A stretch of 64,000 nt of DNA. It comes from Morganella psychrotolerans. GTDB lineage: Bacteria > Pseudomonadota > Gammaproteobacteria > Enterobacterales > Enterobacteriaceae. The translations under genes were made by a program, and so were the position numbers. Location of the stretch: contig NZ_LZEW01000012.1 in the NCBI RefSeq assembly GCF_001676155.1, positions 1 to 64,000 of the forward strand, read 5' to 3'. Of this stretch, positions 31,346 through 42,718 are shown one piece after another (positions within the stretch are counted from its first letter, which is position 1; every line of letters begins with the position of its first letter). The notes below the pieces were generated by a model. That model was not told the origin of the DNA and did not search any database. It saw only the letters and a list, made by a program, of their open reading frames with translations.

Positions 31346-32699
31346 ATGCATATTCATATTCTCGGTATCTGCGGCACCTTCATGGGCAGCCTCGCAATTC
31401 TTGCCCGCTCGCAGGGACATAAAGTGACCGGCGCTGATCAAAATGTCTACCCGCCGATGAGTGACCTGCTGACGGAGCAGGGGATTGAGCTTATCCAGGG
31501 CTATGACCCGGTGCAGCTTGAACCCCGCCCGGATATTGTGGTGATCGGCAACGCCATGAAGCGCGGAAACCCGTGTGTGGAAGCTGTGCTGAACCTGGGT
31601 ATCCCATATACCTCAGGACCGCAGTGGCTGCATGACCATGTATTACCGGAGCGCTGGGTGCTCGCCGTGGCGGGAACGCACGGCAAAACCACTACTGCCG
31701 GTATGCTGGCGTGGATTCTGGAAGACTGCGGCTATCAGCCGGGTTTTCTGATCGGCGGCGTTCCGGGTAATTTTGATGTCTCTGCCACACTGGGTAACAG
31801 TCCGTTCTTTGTGATTGAGGCGGATGAATATGACTGTGCTTTTTTTTGATAAGCGCTCGAAATTTGTGCATTACAGCCCGCGCACACTGCTGCTCAATAA
31901 TCTTGAGTTTGACCACGCAGATATTTTTGAAAATCTCGCCGCGATTGAAAAGCAATTTCATCATCTGGTGCGTGTTGTTCCCGGAGACGGAAAGATTATT
32001 GCTCCGGCAAATGATTCGAATCTGAAACAGATGCTCGCTATGGGGTGCTGGAGTGAAGAAGAATATACCGGTGAAAATGCCCGCTGGCAGGCGGAGAAAG
32101 TAACGAATGACTGCGGTGAGTTTGATGTACGCTATGACGGTGACATTAAAGGTCGTGTGAACTGGGGGCTGGTCGGTGAGCATAACATGCAGAATGCGCT
32201 GATGGCCGTTGCGGGAGCACATCACGTCGGGGTTCCTGTGGAGGAAGCCTGCCGCGCACTGGGTAAATTTATCAATGCCCGCCGCCGTCTGGAGCTGCGT
32301 GGTGAAGTGAACGGCATCAGTGTTTACGATGACTTCGCTCATCACCCGACAGCCATACTCGCCACGCTACAGGCATTGCGCAGTAAGGTCGGTGGCACAG
32401 CCCGGATCCTGGTGGTGCTTGAGCCGCGTTCAAATACCATGAAAATGGGGATCAGCAAAGACGATATCGCCCCGGCACTGGGACGTGCAGATGAAGTGTT
32501 TATTCTCCAGCCGGCAAATATTCCGTGGCTGGTGAGTGAAATTACTGAGCACTGTGTTCAGCCGGCGTACTGGAGTGGTGACCTGGATGCGCTGACCGCG
32601 ATGGTGGCAGAGCATGCCCAGCCGGGCGATCACATCCTGGTGATGAGTAACGGCAGCTTTGGCGGTATTCACGATAAGCTGCTGGAAAAACTGAAGTAA
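31346..32699 (+). pseudogene. mpl: UDP-MurNAc:tripeptide ligase Mpl, frameshifted
   Basis: Murein-recycling ligase that attaches the tripeptide L-Ala-gamma-D-Glu-meso-DAP to UDP-MurNAc. The P-loop GTHGKTTT is at residues 110-117. After VIEADEYDCAFF (residue 167) the first frame meets TGA; the rest (FDKRSKFVHY to KLLEKLK) is one frame later. The break is a run of eight T at 31840-31847; seven restore the E. coli reading CAFFDKRSKFVHY. Corrected length is 450 aa (E. coli 457). The site reads TTT TGA, superficially like the prfB +1 frameshift site, but no Shine-Dalgarno-like stimulator lies upstream. Sequencing error is likeliest. Confidence 0.93.
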
Positions 32700-32711
32700 T
32701 CTGACATTAAT

Positions 32712-32837
32712 TATACCCAACGTCATTCAGGATGCGGGAAGGCGGCAAGCTCCGCCCGCCGGGGAGCATACATTAGTATGTGACTCGGCGGGCTGAGTGC
32801 AGCCAACGAACCTGCAGTTTGAATGAATAAGGGTATA
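32712..32837. repeat. Palindromic intergenic repeat, full 126-bp copy
   Basis: Imperfect terminal inverted repeats: TATACCCAACGTCATTCA at the left and TGAATGAATAAGGGTATA at the right. The core can form a further hairpin around ACATTAGTATGTG. It lies between mpl and a terminator and shares its ends with 20742-20802. It contains no ORF, so it is non-autonomous. Confidence 0.88.
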
Positions 32838-32838
32838 C

Positions 32839-32882
32839 AAAAAAAAACCGCGCGGTAGCATAGCTCACCGCGCGGTTTTTTT
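32839..32882. terminator. Bidirectional terminator between mpl and argR
   Basis: ACCGCGCGGT twice (32847-32856 and 32867-32876), with inner AGC/GCT pairing. An A-run lies to the left and a T-run to the right, so both converging genes can use it. Confidence 0.95.
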
Positions 32883-32898
32883 ATGCCGGAAGCCGGTA

Positions 32899-33567
<669 letters not shown>

Positions 33568-33818
33568 TTAACAGCCGCTCATTGATATATTAATGAGTGT
33601 GACCGTAAGTGCGTTTAAAGTAAAATAATTGTCAGAATAGTGCCCCTTATCTCATTAACAGATAAGCGATTTGTTTAGAATAATGTCACTATAGACAAAC
33701 AGATTTAAATGCGTGAATATGCAATCAGTCTGTTAAAATATTGTATTTTCAGCCCTCATGCGCTGATTCGTGCCAGGCACTGAATCGGTGCTCACAGTCC
33801 CAAGTCAAGGAGTATCAG

Positions 33819-34757
33819 ATGAAAGTTGCAGTTCTCGGAGCAGCAGGTGGTATTGGTCAGGCCCTCGCCCTTCTTCTTAAAACCCAACTTCCTTCAGGCT
33901 CAGATCTTGCCTTATATGATATTGCGCCGGTCACTCCCGGAGTGGCGAAAGATCTCAGCCACATCCCGACAGATGTCCGTATCACCGGGTTCGCCGGTGA
34001 AGACCCGACTCCGGCATTAGAAGGCGCGGATATTGTTCTGATTTCTGCCGGTGTTGCCCGTAAACCGGGAATGGATCGCTCTGATCTGTTCAATATCAAT
34101 GCCGGAATCGTCCGTAACCTGGTAGAAAAGGTAGCCAAAACCTGCCCGAAAGCATTGATTGGTATTATTACTAATCCGGTGAATACCACAGTCGCGATTG
34201 CAGCAGAAGTACTGAAAAAAGCCGGTGTGTATGACAAAAACCGCCTGTTTGGTGTCACTACGCTGGATATTATCCGTTCCAACACGTTTGTGGCTGAACT
34301 GAAAGGGAAAAAACCACAGGAGCTGGAAGTGCCGGTCATTGGCGGACACTCCGGTGTTACTATTCTGCCACTGCTGTCGCAAATCCCGGGTGTCAGCTTC
34401 AGTGATGCTGAGATTGACAGTCTGACCAGGCGCATTCAGAACGCCGGTACAGAAGTGGTGGAAGCTAAAGCGGGTGGCGGGTCTGCAACACTTTCTATGG
34501 GTCAGGCAGCGACACGTTTCGGCTTATCTCTGGTGCGCGCCATGCAGGGTGAAAGCAATGTGGTGGAGTGCACCTATACTGAAGGTGACGGCAAATATGC
34601 CCGTTTCTTCGCTCAACCTGTGGTATTAGGGAAAAACGGGGTTGAAAAGCGTTTGGATATCGGTTCACTCAGTGCGTACGAGGAAAAAGCCCTGAATGGT
34701 ATGCTCGATGTTCTGAAAGCGGATATTGCGCTCGGTGAGAAATTTATTAACAGCTAA
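33819..34757 (+). CDS. mdh: Malate dehydrogenase
   Basis: NAD-dependent TCA-cycle enzyme that interconverts malate and oxaloacetate. The Rossmann motif GAAGGIG is at residues 7-13, the substrate-binding arginine segment is [13 protein letters not shown] and the catalytic histidine lies in VIGGHSGV. The ATG at 33819 has AAGGAG 7-8 bases upstream and starts [11 protein letters not shown]; the longer open frame upstream has no family match. It is 312 aa, as in E. coli. Confidence 0.98.
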   Translation: MKVAVLGAAGGIGQALALLLKTQLPSGSDLALYDIAPVTPGVAKDLSHIPTDVRITGFAGEDPTPALEGADIVLISAGVARKPGMDRSDLFNINAGIVRNLVEKVAKTCPKALIGIITNPVNTTVAIAAEVLKKAGVYDKNRLFGVTTLDIIRSNTFVAELKGKKPQELEVPVIGGHSGVTILPLLSQIPGVSFSDAEIDSLTRRIQNAGTEVVEAKAGGGSATLSMGQAATRFGLSLVRAMQGESNVVECTYTEGDGKYARFFAQPVVLGKNGVEKRLDIGSLSAYEEKALNGMLDVLKADIALGEKFINS

Positions 34758-34795
34758 ATTAGCCGAATAGTTGTATTTGTTTTTTTTGAATCGTA

Positions 34796-34829
34796 AATAA
34801 AACCGCTAATAATGATTAGCGGTTTTATT
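34796..34829. terminator. Bidirectional terminator between mdh and sfsB
   Basis: Perfect 15-bp stem AATAAAACCGCTAAT/ATTAGCGGTTTTATT with AATG loop. Confidence 0.9.
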
Positions 34830-34851
34830 GTTTTATAACTATATATAAAAA

Positions 34852-35118
34852 TTAATTAGTTATCTTCTCTCTTATTTTCCTATCTAATAATTCACCTGTG
34901 ATAGAATTAAAATAACGGCTGGGCCATATCTCTGACGGATGGACTGTAAGAAAGTTTGCAATGATCCATTCTCCTTTTGGCCACGGGCGCGAAAGGGCAT
35001 TTGCAAGCGTTGAGGAGCTGAGTCCGGCTCCCCGTGACAGCGCAGCCAGGGTTGTCCCCCGTTTTTTCAGCGATGCGATAATATCGGCAGGGTGCCAGTC
35101 GGATTTACCGGAATCCAT
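34852..35118 (-). CDS. sfsB: Ner/Nlp-family regulator SfsB
   Basis: 88-aa helix-turn-helix protein matching E. coli SfsB (Nlp, 92 aa): DWHPADIIA at the start, then LSSSTLANALSRPWPKGE. The family includes phage Mu Ner, an early negative regulator. E. coli SfsB was reported to help express maltose genes in crp mutants. In E. coli it follows ispB in the same direction; here it does too, but with a Mu-repressor-like gene inserted between. The AT-rich tail TNLKRI-type residues are replaced by a short REKITN end. Confidence 0.92.
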   Translation of the reverse strand: MDSGKSDWHPADIIASLKKRGTTLAALSRGAGLSSSTLANALSRPWPKGEWIIANFLTVHPSEIWPSRYFNSITGELLDRKIREKITN

Positions 35119-35378
35119 ATATTGAGTCCTTTTTATTTTAGATTAATGTCGTGTTAGTGGTATAAATAACGGGTCGCTATCACATTAAAGGTGAACCAAA
35201 TTCGTTATTAAGAAAATAAAATACCATTATTTTTCTAAATATTTTCTTAAATTTTTTCTTAAAAATATCTTTTTTGAACTCTGTTACAGAATTAAGAAAC
35301 AGAATGAAAATGTGTAGGCAGCACAAAGGAAATGAACGCGGTAAGAGTATTTACTTACTTAACATAAGGAGCTTGTTG
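35119..35378. other. AT-rich intergenic region between sfsB and the Mu-like gene
   Basis: The DNA is very AT-rich, with runs such as TTTTCTTAAATTTTTTCTT, and probably carries divergent promoters for sfsB and the rightward genes. I see no clear operator palindrome. The frame of the next small ORF stays open back to a TTG at 35274, without family evidence. Confidence 0.5.
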
Positions 35379-35477
35379 ATGAAACGAAAGAGATTTTTAC
35401 CTGTTGTCAGGCATGATGCGTCAGAGATGACACCGGATCGGGTATCATTTTCTGATCTATTTTCATTACACGAATGA
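35379..35477 (+). CDS. Small ORF of 32 aa, unknown
   Basis: ATG at 35379 is preceded by AAGGAG (35366-35371) at a spacing of 7, the best ribosome binding site in this intergenic region. The product begins MKRKRFLPVVRHDASEMTP and ends FSLHE: basic at the start, acidic later, with no membrane helix. I do not recognise it. It lies 224 bp before the Mu-repressor-like gene on the same strand, in AT-rich DNA. It could be a real small protein or a leader peptide. A longer reading from TTG at 35274 is possible but has no binding site. Confidence 0.4.
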   Translation: MKRKRFLPVVRHDASEMTPDRVSFSDLFSLHE

Positions 35478-35701
35478 TTTACAGTGTTTAGGTTGAAAAA
35501 TGCCGACTATTCATAAAAAGGTGATATTTTATCCTTACGTTTGTCAAATGATGTCGAATAATTTGGTATTTATCCAGAAACTGTTAAAAAATTAAGTGTA
35601 ACTAACGCATTTGTCATTTTTGGGAAAGTACTTGGCGAGCTGACTACGTTTTAGCACTTAGAGAGCCAGTTTTTTGCTGAAAATGGGTTGCAGGAGAAAA
35701 G

Positions 35702-36094
35702 ATGAAAAAAGAATGGTATTCCGCGAAGGAATTGGTTGGTTTGGCGGGCTTGCCATCATCTCCTCAAGGTGTCAACCTGATGGCGAGACGGGAAGGCTGG
35801 CATCAGCGGCGTAAACGCGGTGTGCAGGGTAAAGCGGTTGAATACAGCGTGGATAGCCTGCCGGATGAAGTCCAGGCTATTTTGCATGCATGCGATAACA
35901 GCGCAAGTTACCAGGCGAAGCGGCAGGATGCGTTTCTGATATGGGTGGAAGCCTATTATCAGCTGACCCGCGAGGAGCGGGAGAAGATTGTGACATTTAT
36001 CCTGCGGGAAGGGCTGGCTCAGTTGATCCAGCATCTCGATGCACATGAGCTTCATCTTCCGGGGAACCGGGAGCAGGACGAAAAGCCGGAATAG
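35702..36094 (+). CDS. Phage Mu repressor/MuA-type DNA-binding protein
   Basis: 130 aa. Residues 1-62 match the HTH_Mu winged-helix domain shared by Mu repressor c and the N-terminus of MuA transposase: EWYSAKELVGLAGLP, a GWHQRRKRGVQGKAVEY wing, then DSLPDEVQAIL. Residues 75-115 form amphipathic helices, as in the repressor's C-terminal half; there is no transposase domain. CAGGAG lies just before the ATG. Flanking genes are core (ispB, sfsB), with no other phage genes, so it is a domesticated or orphan regulator. Target sites are unknown. The Ner-like sfsB is divergent from it. Confidence 0.8.
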   Translation: MKKEWYSAKELVGLAGLPSSPQGVNLMARREGWHQRRKRGVQGKAVEYSVDSLPDEVQAILHACDNSASYQAKRQDAFLIWVEAYYQLTREEREKIVTFILREGLAQLIQHLDAHELHLPGNREQDEKPE

Positions 36095-36096
36095 TA

Positions 36097-36124
36097 AAAC
36101 GGGATCCTCAAAAGGATCCCGTTT
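36097..36124. terminator. Terminator between the Mu-like gene and ispB
   Basis: 11-bp stem AAACGGGATCC/GGATCCCGTTT. It lies between two convergent stop codons, 3 bp after the Mu-like gene and 8 bp from the ispB stop. Confidence 0.75.
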
Positions 36125-36132
36125 GCTTATGG

Positions 36133-37104
36133 TCAGGCGGAGCGGCGTACTGCGATATGTGCAAGGCCTGCCAGTGCGGCTTTATAAGGTGAATCCGGCA
36201 ATAAGGATAACGCGGCAATAGCTTTGTCCGCTTCCTCTTCAGCCCGGTTATAGGTATATGTCAGGGAGCCGCAGCGTTTCATCGTGGTGAGAACCGCCTC
36301 CAGCAGATGACGCCCGTTACCCTGTTCAATGGCCTGACGGATAAGTGCGGACTCTTCCGGTGTGCCGTTATGCATGGCATGAAGCAGCGGAAGTGTGGGT
36401 TTACCTTCATCCAGGTCATCACCGGTATTTTTACCGAGTGTCGTATTATCTGCATCATAATCCAGCACATCATCAATCAGCTGAAATGCGGTACCGAGAT
36501 AACGGCCGTAATTCTGAAGGGCAATTTCCTGTTCCGGTGTGGCACCGGCCAGGATCGCGGCAGATTGTGAAGCGGCTTCAAACAAACGGGCCGTTTTACT
36601 GTAGATAACCTGCATGTAGTCCGCTTCGCTTATCTCCGGATTATTACAGTTCATCAGTTGCAGTACTTCACCTTCCGCGATCACGTTCGTGGCTTCTGCC
36701 ATCAGCTTCAGGACGCGCATGGAATCAAGATCCGTCATCATCTGAAACGATCGCGTGTAGATAAAATCACCGACCAGCACACTTGCGGCGTTGCCGAACA
36801 CTTCATTTGCAGTCTGTTTACCACGGCGCATATCTGATTCGTCCACCACATCATCATGCAGCAGTGTTGCAGTATGGATAAACTCGATCAATGCGGCGAC
36901 CTGAATATGTTTGTCACCTGTGTATCCCAGAGCCCTGCCGGTCAGCACAGCGATCATCGGGCGGATCCTTTTCCCTCCTCCGCTGATAATGTAATAACCC
37001 AGCTGGTTAATAAGTGATACATCTGAGGTTAACTGTTTTTGAATCTTTTGATTGACTGCGGTCATATCATCAGCAGTCAGCGCGATTATTTGTTCTGAGT
37101 TCAT
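36133..37104 (-). CDS. ispB: Octaprenyl diphosphate synthase IspB
   Basis: Trans-prenyltransferase that builds the C40 side chain of ubiquinone and menaquinone by adding IPP to farnesyl diphosphate. The two Asp-rich motifs are DDVVDESD at residues 84-91 and DDVLDYD near 211. Length is 323 aa, the E. coli value. It is divergent from rplU with 260 bp between the starts. Confidence 0.97.
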   Translation of the reverse strand: MNSEQIIALTADDMTAVNQKIQKQLTSDVSLINQLGYYIISGGGKRIRPMIAVLTGRALGYTGDKHIQVAALIEFIHTATLLHDDVVDESDMRRGKQTANEVFGNAASVLVGDFIYTRSFQMMTDLDSMRVLKLMAEATNVIAEGEVLQLMNCNNPEISEADYMQVIYSKTARLFEAASQSAAILAGATPEQEIALQNYGRYLGTAFQLIDDVLDYDADNTTLGKNTGDDLDEGKPTLPLLHAMHNGTPEESALIRQAIEQGNGRHLLEAVLTTMKRCGSLTYTYNRAEEEADKAIAALSLLPDSPYKAALAGLAHIAVRRSA

Positions 37105-37260
37105 GATACTGGCTTTAACCTTGTTTTTGACATCCCGATCAAAGGTAATGGTTTATGATAGCAGTGTTTTTTGCCCTTCATGATTGTACTGTAAAAAAGT
37201 TTCAAATAAACGGCTATCTGCAAAGTGACGTTTTTTTTACTATTAGATCGGTTTCAGCTC

Positions 37261-37289
37261 TTGTCATTAGCAGCGTTTTTGCGTAAAAT
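37261..37289 (+). promoter_or_regulatory. Strong sigma-70 promoter of rplU-rpmA
   Basis: TTGTCA (37261-37266), a 17-base spacer and TAAAAT (37284-37289). It lies about 75 bp before rplU, in the divergent region with ispB. Confidence 0.75.
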
Positions 37290-37364
37290 CCGCGCCCTAT
37301 GTGAATAATTTTATAGTGCACTCTCAGAATCAAATTTATGGGGTGTGCGGAAAGCGGAGTTTAT

Positions 37365-37673
37365 ATGTACGCGGTTTTCCAAAGTGGTGGTAAACAACAC
37401 CGGGTCAGCGAAGGTCAAATCGTTCGCTTGGAAAAGCTGGACATCGCAACAGGTGAAACTGTTGAGTTTGACCAGGTTCTGATGATTGCAAATGGTGAAG
37501 ACATCAAGATCGGCGCTCCAGTCGTTGAAGGTGTTACAATCAAAGCTGAAGTGGTTACACACGGTCGTGGCGATAAAATTAAAATCGTTAAATTCCGTCG
37601 TCGTAAACACAGCCGGAAACAGCAGGGCCACCGTCAGTGGTTCACTGATGTTAAAATCACCGGTATCGCTTAA
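37365..37673 (+). CDS. rplU: 50S ribosomal protein L21
   Basis: Large-subunit protein bound near L20. It starts [18 protein letters not shown] and is 102 aa (E. coli 103). An ATG nine codons upstream (37338) is in frame, but the family N-terminus and the GGAG at the right distance favour 37365. It is followed 19 bp later by rpmA. Confidence 0.97.
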   Translation: MYAVFQSGGKQHRVSEGQIVRLEKLDIATGETVEFDQVLMIANGEDIKIGAPVVEGVTIKAEVVTHGRGDKIKIVKFRRRKHSRKQQGHRQWFTDVKITGIA

Positions 37674-37680
37674 GAATTAG

Positions 37681-39260
<1,580 letters not shown>

Positions 39261-39278
39261 TGTCCTGAGTAATAAGAA

Positions 39279-39306
39279 GCCCGGTGCTGATGCCCCGGGT
39301 TTTTTT
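39279..39306 (+). terminator. Rho-independent terminator after obgE
   Basis: Short stem GCCCGG/CCGGGT around TGCTGATGCC, followed by seven T. Confidence 0.75.
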
Positions 39307-39852
39307 ATGCCCGGATAAAGCAGGTATGAACGTATTTTTATTTATAATAATCAGAAAAATAAGAGCATACCAATTTCTTAAAAGGCGGGTTTTTGGCATG
39401 CAACTATACCCGGATAAAACCGGTATAAGTCGTTTATTGAAAAGACTATCTACCGATATTTTATGCATAAAGTCACGTCATTATGGATAATGATTATCCC
39501 TGATAGTTAATTATTCAGAGATTAATATATTTTCATATATTAATTTTTATATGTTTATTTTGTATTAAATGATTAGCTTATTTTCATCATACAATTAAAG
39601 TGTATTTCCCATGCCATTAAAATATATGATTAATATCATTACTGTTATCAGCTGCCCTGATTCTATTGATAAATATATTATGGTAGTGGTTTGTCAATAA
39701 ATTGTATTTATAAATCAGTTACGTATAACGACCTGCTCTTTTTAATCTTCCGTTTGTTGTTTGCAGAGTGAAATTACAGAGTTATAAATTACTATAAAAT
39801 AGTATTAAGTCTCCCTGATAATGCAGGGAGACTTGTTATAGGCAGGCTACGA
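39307..39852. other. Long AT-rich gene-free region between obgE and dacB
   Basis: About 545 bp with no credible ORF on either strand. Two imperfect copies of the string CCCGGATAAA (39305 and 39409) are visible. A perfect 11-bp hairpin AAGTCTCCCTG/CAGGGAGACTT lies at 39807-39834, just after the dacB stop; it lacks a good T-tract on the minus strand but probably ends dacB transcripts. The rest shows nothing I can name. Confidence 0.6.
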
Positions 39853-41295
39853 TTAATAGTTACGATAGAGATCTTTATACAAATGACCTTCAAACCGGAC
39901 CAGCGGTACACGACGGCTGCGCTGCTGAGCAGGCGGAACGGCATAAGCCGAGATAAATTGCACGAATGCAATACGCTGTCCGCTGGCGGTAGTCAGGAAC
40001 CCTGCCAGATTATAAACGCCCTGTAAGGAGCCTGTTTTGGCAGAAAGCTTGCCGTTTACCCCCGCTTCTGTCAGACCGCCCCGGTATTGCAGCGTTCCGT
40101 CATAACCTGACAGCGGAAGCATTTTAATAAATTGCAGCTGATCATCATGTTTGGCTATGAATTGCAGCGCATCCATCATTGTTGCCGGTGTTATCAGGTT
40201 ATGGCGTGATAATCCGGAGCCATCAACCATCACCGTATTGCCCATGTCGATCCCTGCTTTCTCTTTCAGGATATGGCGTACAGCCTCCTGACCTGAGCGC
40301 CAGGTGCCCGGCACACCATAATAACTGCGACCGATTGTCCGGAAAACTTCATCGGCAATCATATTATCGGATTTTTTCAGCATTTTTGTCAGCAGGTCAT
40401 GCAGTGGTACGGATTGTGCCTGTGCCAGCACGGTGCCGGGTTGATCCGGATGTGTCTGACGGCGGACATTGCCGCTCAGTGTGATCCCCGCCTGTATCAG
40501 CTCGTTTTTCACTATCGCGCCGGCATAACTTGCGCCGTTTTGCACACCAAAGGCCAGCGGCAGAGGTTCACTGCGCTGATTCATACAGCCGGTGACGGTA
40601 TAGCGGTTCAGTTCGCCCGGCACGACATCCAGCTCGCAAAAGCGGGCCTCAGCAGAACCGCGCTCCAGAGTTTTCACTTCACTGAACATGGTGACAGGAT
40701 AGTAACTTGCCGTGCGGATAGTCGCGATATCACCGGGATTTGCGCCGGGATAGAGAGTGACTGAAAAGCAGTTGCGGTCAATAATTGCTGCACCCGGCGG
40801 GGCGCTGAAGCATTGTGTCAGGTCATTCCACACCCAGCCCGGTGCTTTGTCATGGCTGGCGTACGCAGAGATATCAATCACCAGATCGCCCTGAATAGTC
40901 TGTACACCCGCTTTACGCAGCTCATTGACCATATTGCGGATCTGCTGGCGGGTCAGCGTCGGGTCCCCGGTAAAACGGGTGATTAAATCCCCTTGTAATA
41001 TATTACCGTTCAGCTGTCCTTTGGTTTCCAGGGTCGTGATAAAACGGAAATCCGACCCAAGTTGCAGGAGGGCGGCAAGCGCAGTGACCACTTTCTGGGT
41101 GCTGGCAGGCATTGCCATTTGCTGACCCTGATACTCGACAATAGGTTGTGAATCCCCCACGCGCTGCGCGATCAGAGCCAGGTTTGTACCTGCCGGCAGA
41201 TATTGGGTATATTGTTCAACCGGGGTGGCGGGCGCGTTACCGGTAAGTAATACAGACAATCCCATCGCATAAGCGGTCCGGGTAAAAAAGTTCAT
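39853..41295 (-). CDS. dacB: D-alanyl-D-alanine carboxypeptidase/endopeptidase PBP4
   Basis: Periplasmic class C penicillin-binding protein that trims and splits cross-links in peptidoglycan. It has a signal peptide (residues 1-23) and catalytic motifs S65-T-Q-K68 (SxxK), SDN (SxN) and KTG (AKTGSLQG). The usual long insert lies between the SxxK and SxN motifs. Length is 480 aa (E. coli 477). It is divergent from greA with 297 bp between starts, as in E. coli. Confidence 0.96.
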   Translation of the reverse strand: MNFFTRTAYAMGLSVLLTGNAPATPVEQYTQYLPAGTNLALIAQRVGDSQPIVEYQGQQMAMPASTQKVVTALAALLQLGSDFRFITTLETKGQLNGNILQGDLITRFTGDPTLTRQQIRNMVNELRKAGVQTIQGDLVIDISAYASHDKAPGWVWNDLTQCFSAPPGAAIIDRNCFSVTLYPGANPGDIATIRTASYYPVTMFSEVKTLERGSAEARFCELDVVPGELNRYTVTGCMNQRSEPLPLAFGVQNGASYAGAIVKNELIQAGITLSGNVRRQTHPDQPGTVLAQAQSVPLHDLLTKMLKKSDNMIADEVFRTIGRSYYGVPGTWRSGQEAVRHILKEKAGIDMGNTVMVDGSGLSRHNLITPATMMDALQFIAKHDDQLQFIKMLPLSGYDGTLQYRGGLTEAGVNGKLSAKTGSLQGVYNLAGFLTTASGQRIAFVQFISAYAVPPAQQRSRRVPLVRFEGHLYKDLYRNY

Positions 41296-41592
41296 TGAGC
41301 GACCTATCCATCACAATCCGGGTTGAGAAGCCGTTATACTAAAGCCCCGGGCTGGTAAAAGTAAACGATGACCGACACTGCACACCGGGATAGAATGCCG
41401 GGTAAGGATTTCAGTACAGCCCGCGCGGATAACGCGTTACAGTGCTGATGATGTCCGCATAATGATGACAGTATCAGCGCAAATTTACACGGTTTTACTT
41501 AATAGTAGTGTGCCACACATGGCGCATACGGTACTGTTATCGTTTAATCAGGATGATATGAATATTACTTAGGAATGATTCAGAGGTAGAGA

Positions 41593-42069
41593 ATGAAACA
41601 AGTCCCTATGACGGTACGCGGCGCAGACCAACTGCGTGAAGAATTAGAATTTCTGAAAAATGAGCGCCGTCCGAAAATTATCGCCGATATCGCGGAAGCC
41701 CGTGCGCACGGTGATCTGAAAGAAAACGCAGAATACCACGCTGCCCGTGAACAACAGGGTTTTTGTGAAGGCCGCATTCAGGAGATTGAAGCTAAACTCT
41801 CCAACGTGCAGGTGATCGACATCACAAAAATCACTAATAATGGCCGCATTATTTTTGGTGCCACAGTCACTGTACTGAATGTCACCACGGATGAAGAACT
41901 GACTTATCGTATCGTGGGTGATGATGAAGCGGATATCAAATCGAATCTGCTCTCAGTCAACTCACCGATTGCCCGCGGGCTGATTGGTAAGGAAGTCGAT
42001 GATGCTGTCGTTATTCAGACGCCGGGCGGTGAAGTTGAGTTTGAAGTTCTTAAGGTGGAATACCTGTAA
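41593..42069 (+). CDS. greA: Transcription elongation factor GreA
   Basis: Inserts its coiled coil into the RNA polymerase secondary channel and stimulates cleavage of backtracked RNA. The N-terminal coiled coil (about 1-75) carries the conserved [16 protein letters not shown] with acidic tip residues nearby; the C-terminal FKBP-like domain follows. It is 158 aa, as in E. coli. The ATG at 41593 follows AGAGGTAGAGA. In E. coli the greA leader yields the small RNA GraL; I cannot identify one here. Confidence 0.98.
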   Translation: MKQVPMTVRGADQLREELEFLKNERRPKIIADIAEARAHGDLKENAEYHAAREQQGFCEGRIQEIEAKLSNVQVIDITKITNNGRIIFGATVTVLNVTTDEELTYRIVGDDEADIKSNLLSVNSPIARGLIGKEVDDAVVIQTPGGEVEFEVLKVEYL

Positions 42070-42194
42070 GTCTTGTCGTTCAGCAGACCGGATGACGGTT
42101 GCCGGAACGATATTTCATAATACGGGTATCTCATGCGGAAAAGGCACTGAGGTGCTTTTTTACTGAACTTTACATTTCAGAAAACGTAAAAAGG

Positions 42195-42250
42195 AATGCC
42201 ACCAACAAGATGATATATTCAGAAATCTTCTGTTGGTGGCATTTTTTTTA
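42195..42250. terminator. Bidirectional terminator between greA and yhbY
   Basis: Perfect 13-bp stem AATGCCACCAACA (42195-42207) with TGTTGGTGGCATT (42231-42243), long AT-rich loop, T-tract to the right. It serves greA, and possibly yhbY. Confidence 0.85.
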
Positions 42251-42264
42251 TAAATATGCAATTA

Positions 42265-42558
42265 TCATTTAGGTAGAATGATCTTCCGTGCTTCTGACGG
42301 ACGATACAGTACCAGGATCTTACCGATAATTTGCACATTGTACGCACGGGTCTCGCGCACAATCGCATCAGCGATCAATGCTTTCATTTCGCGGTCTTCG
42401 CCCGCGATTTTAACTTTGATAAGCTCATGATGCGTAAGAGCGACTTCAGTTTCTGCGAGAACGCCTTCAGTCAGTCCGTTGTTGCCAATCATGACAACCG
42501 GGTTTAAATGATGCGCGAGCGCTTTCAGGTGCTGGACTTGCTTTTTAGTGAGGTTCAT
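42265..42558 (-). CDS. yhbY: CRM-domain ribosome assembly factor YhbY
   Basis: 97-aa RNA-binding protein with a CRM domain: MNLTKKQVQHLKALAHHLNP and a GNNGLTEGV loop like the GxxG motif of KH domains. E. coli YhbY associates with pre-50S particles. It is divergent from rlmE, which also acts on the 50S subunit. Length equals E. coli (97). Confidence 0.96.
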   Translation of the reverse strand: MNLTKKQVQHLKALAHHLNPVVMIGNNGLTEGVLAETEVALTHHELIKVKIAGEDREMKALIADAIVRETRAYNVQIIGKILVLYRPSEARKIILPK

Positions 42559-42718
42559 TGTTTTTTTTTACTTAATAACTATTGAAAACGGTGTATTCTA
42601 CCGCCATATCATGCTTATCACCATCATTAGGTGAGAGGTATTATTCGTGGTAATCGCACTTTACGTATCGTTAAGCGAAAAAACTGAGTCAGAAATAACA
42701 GGTTAGTCGGAAATCACA

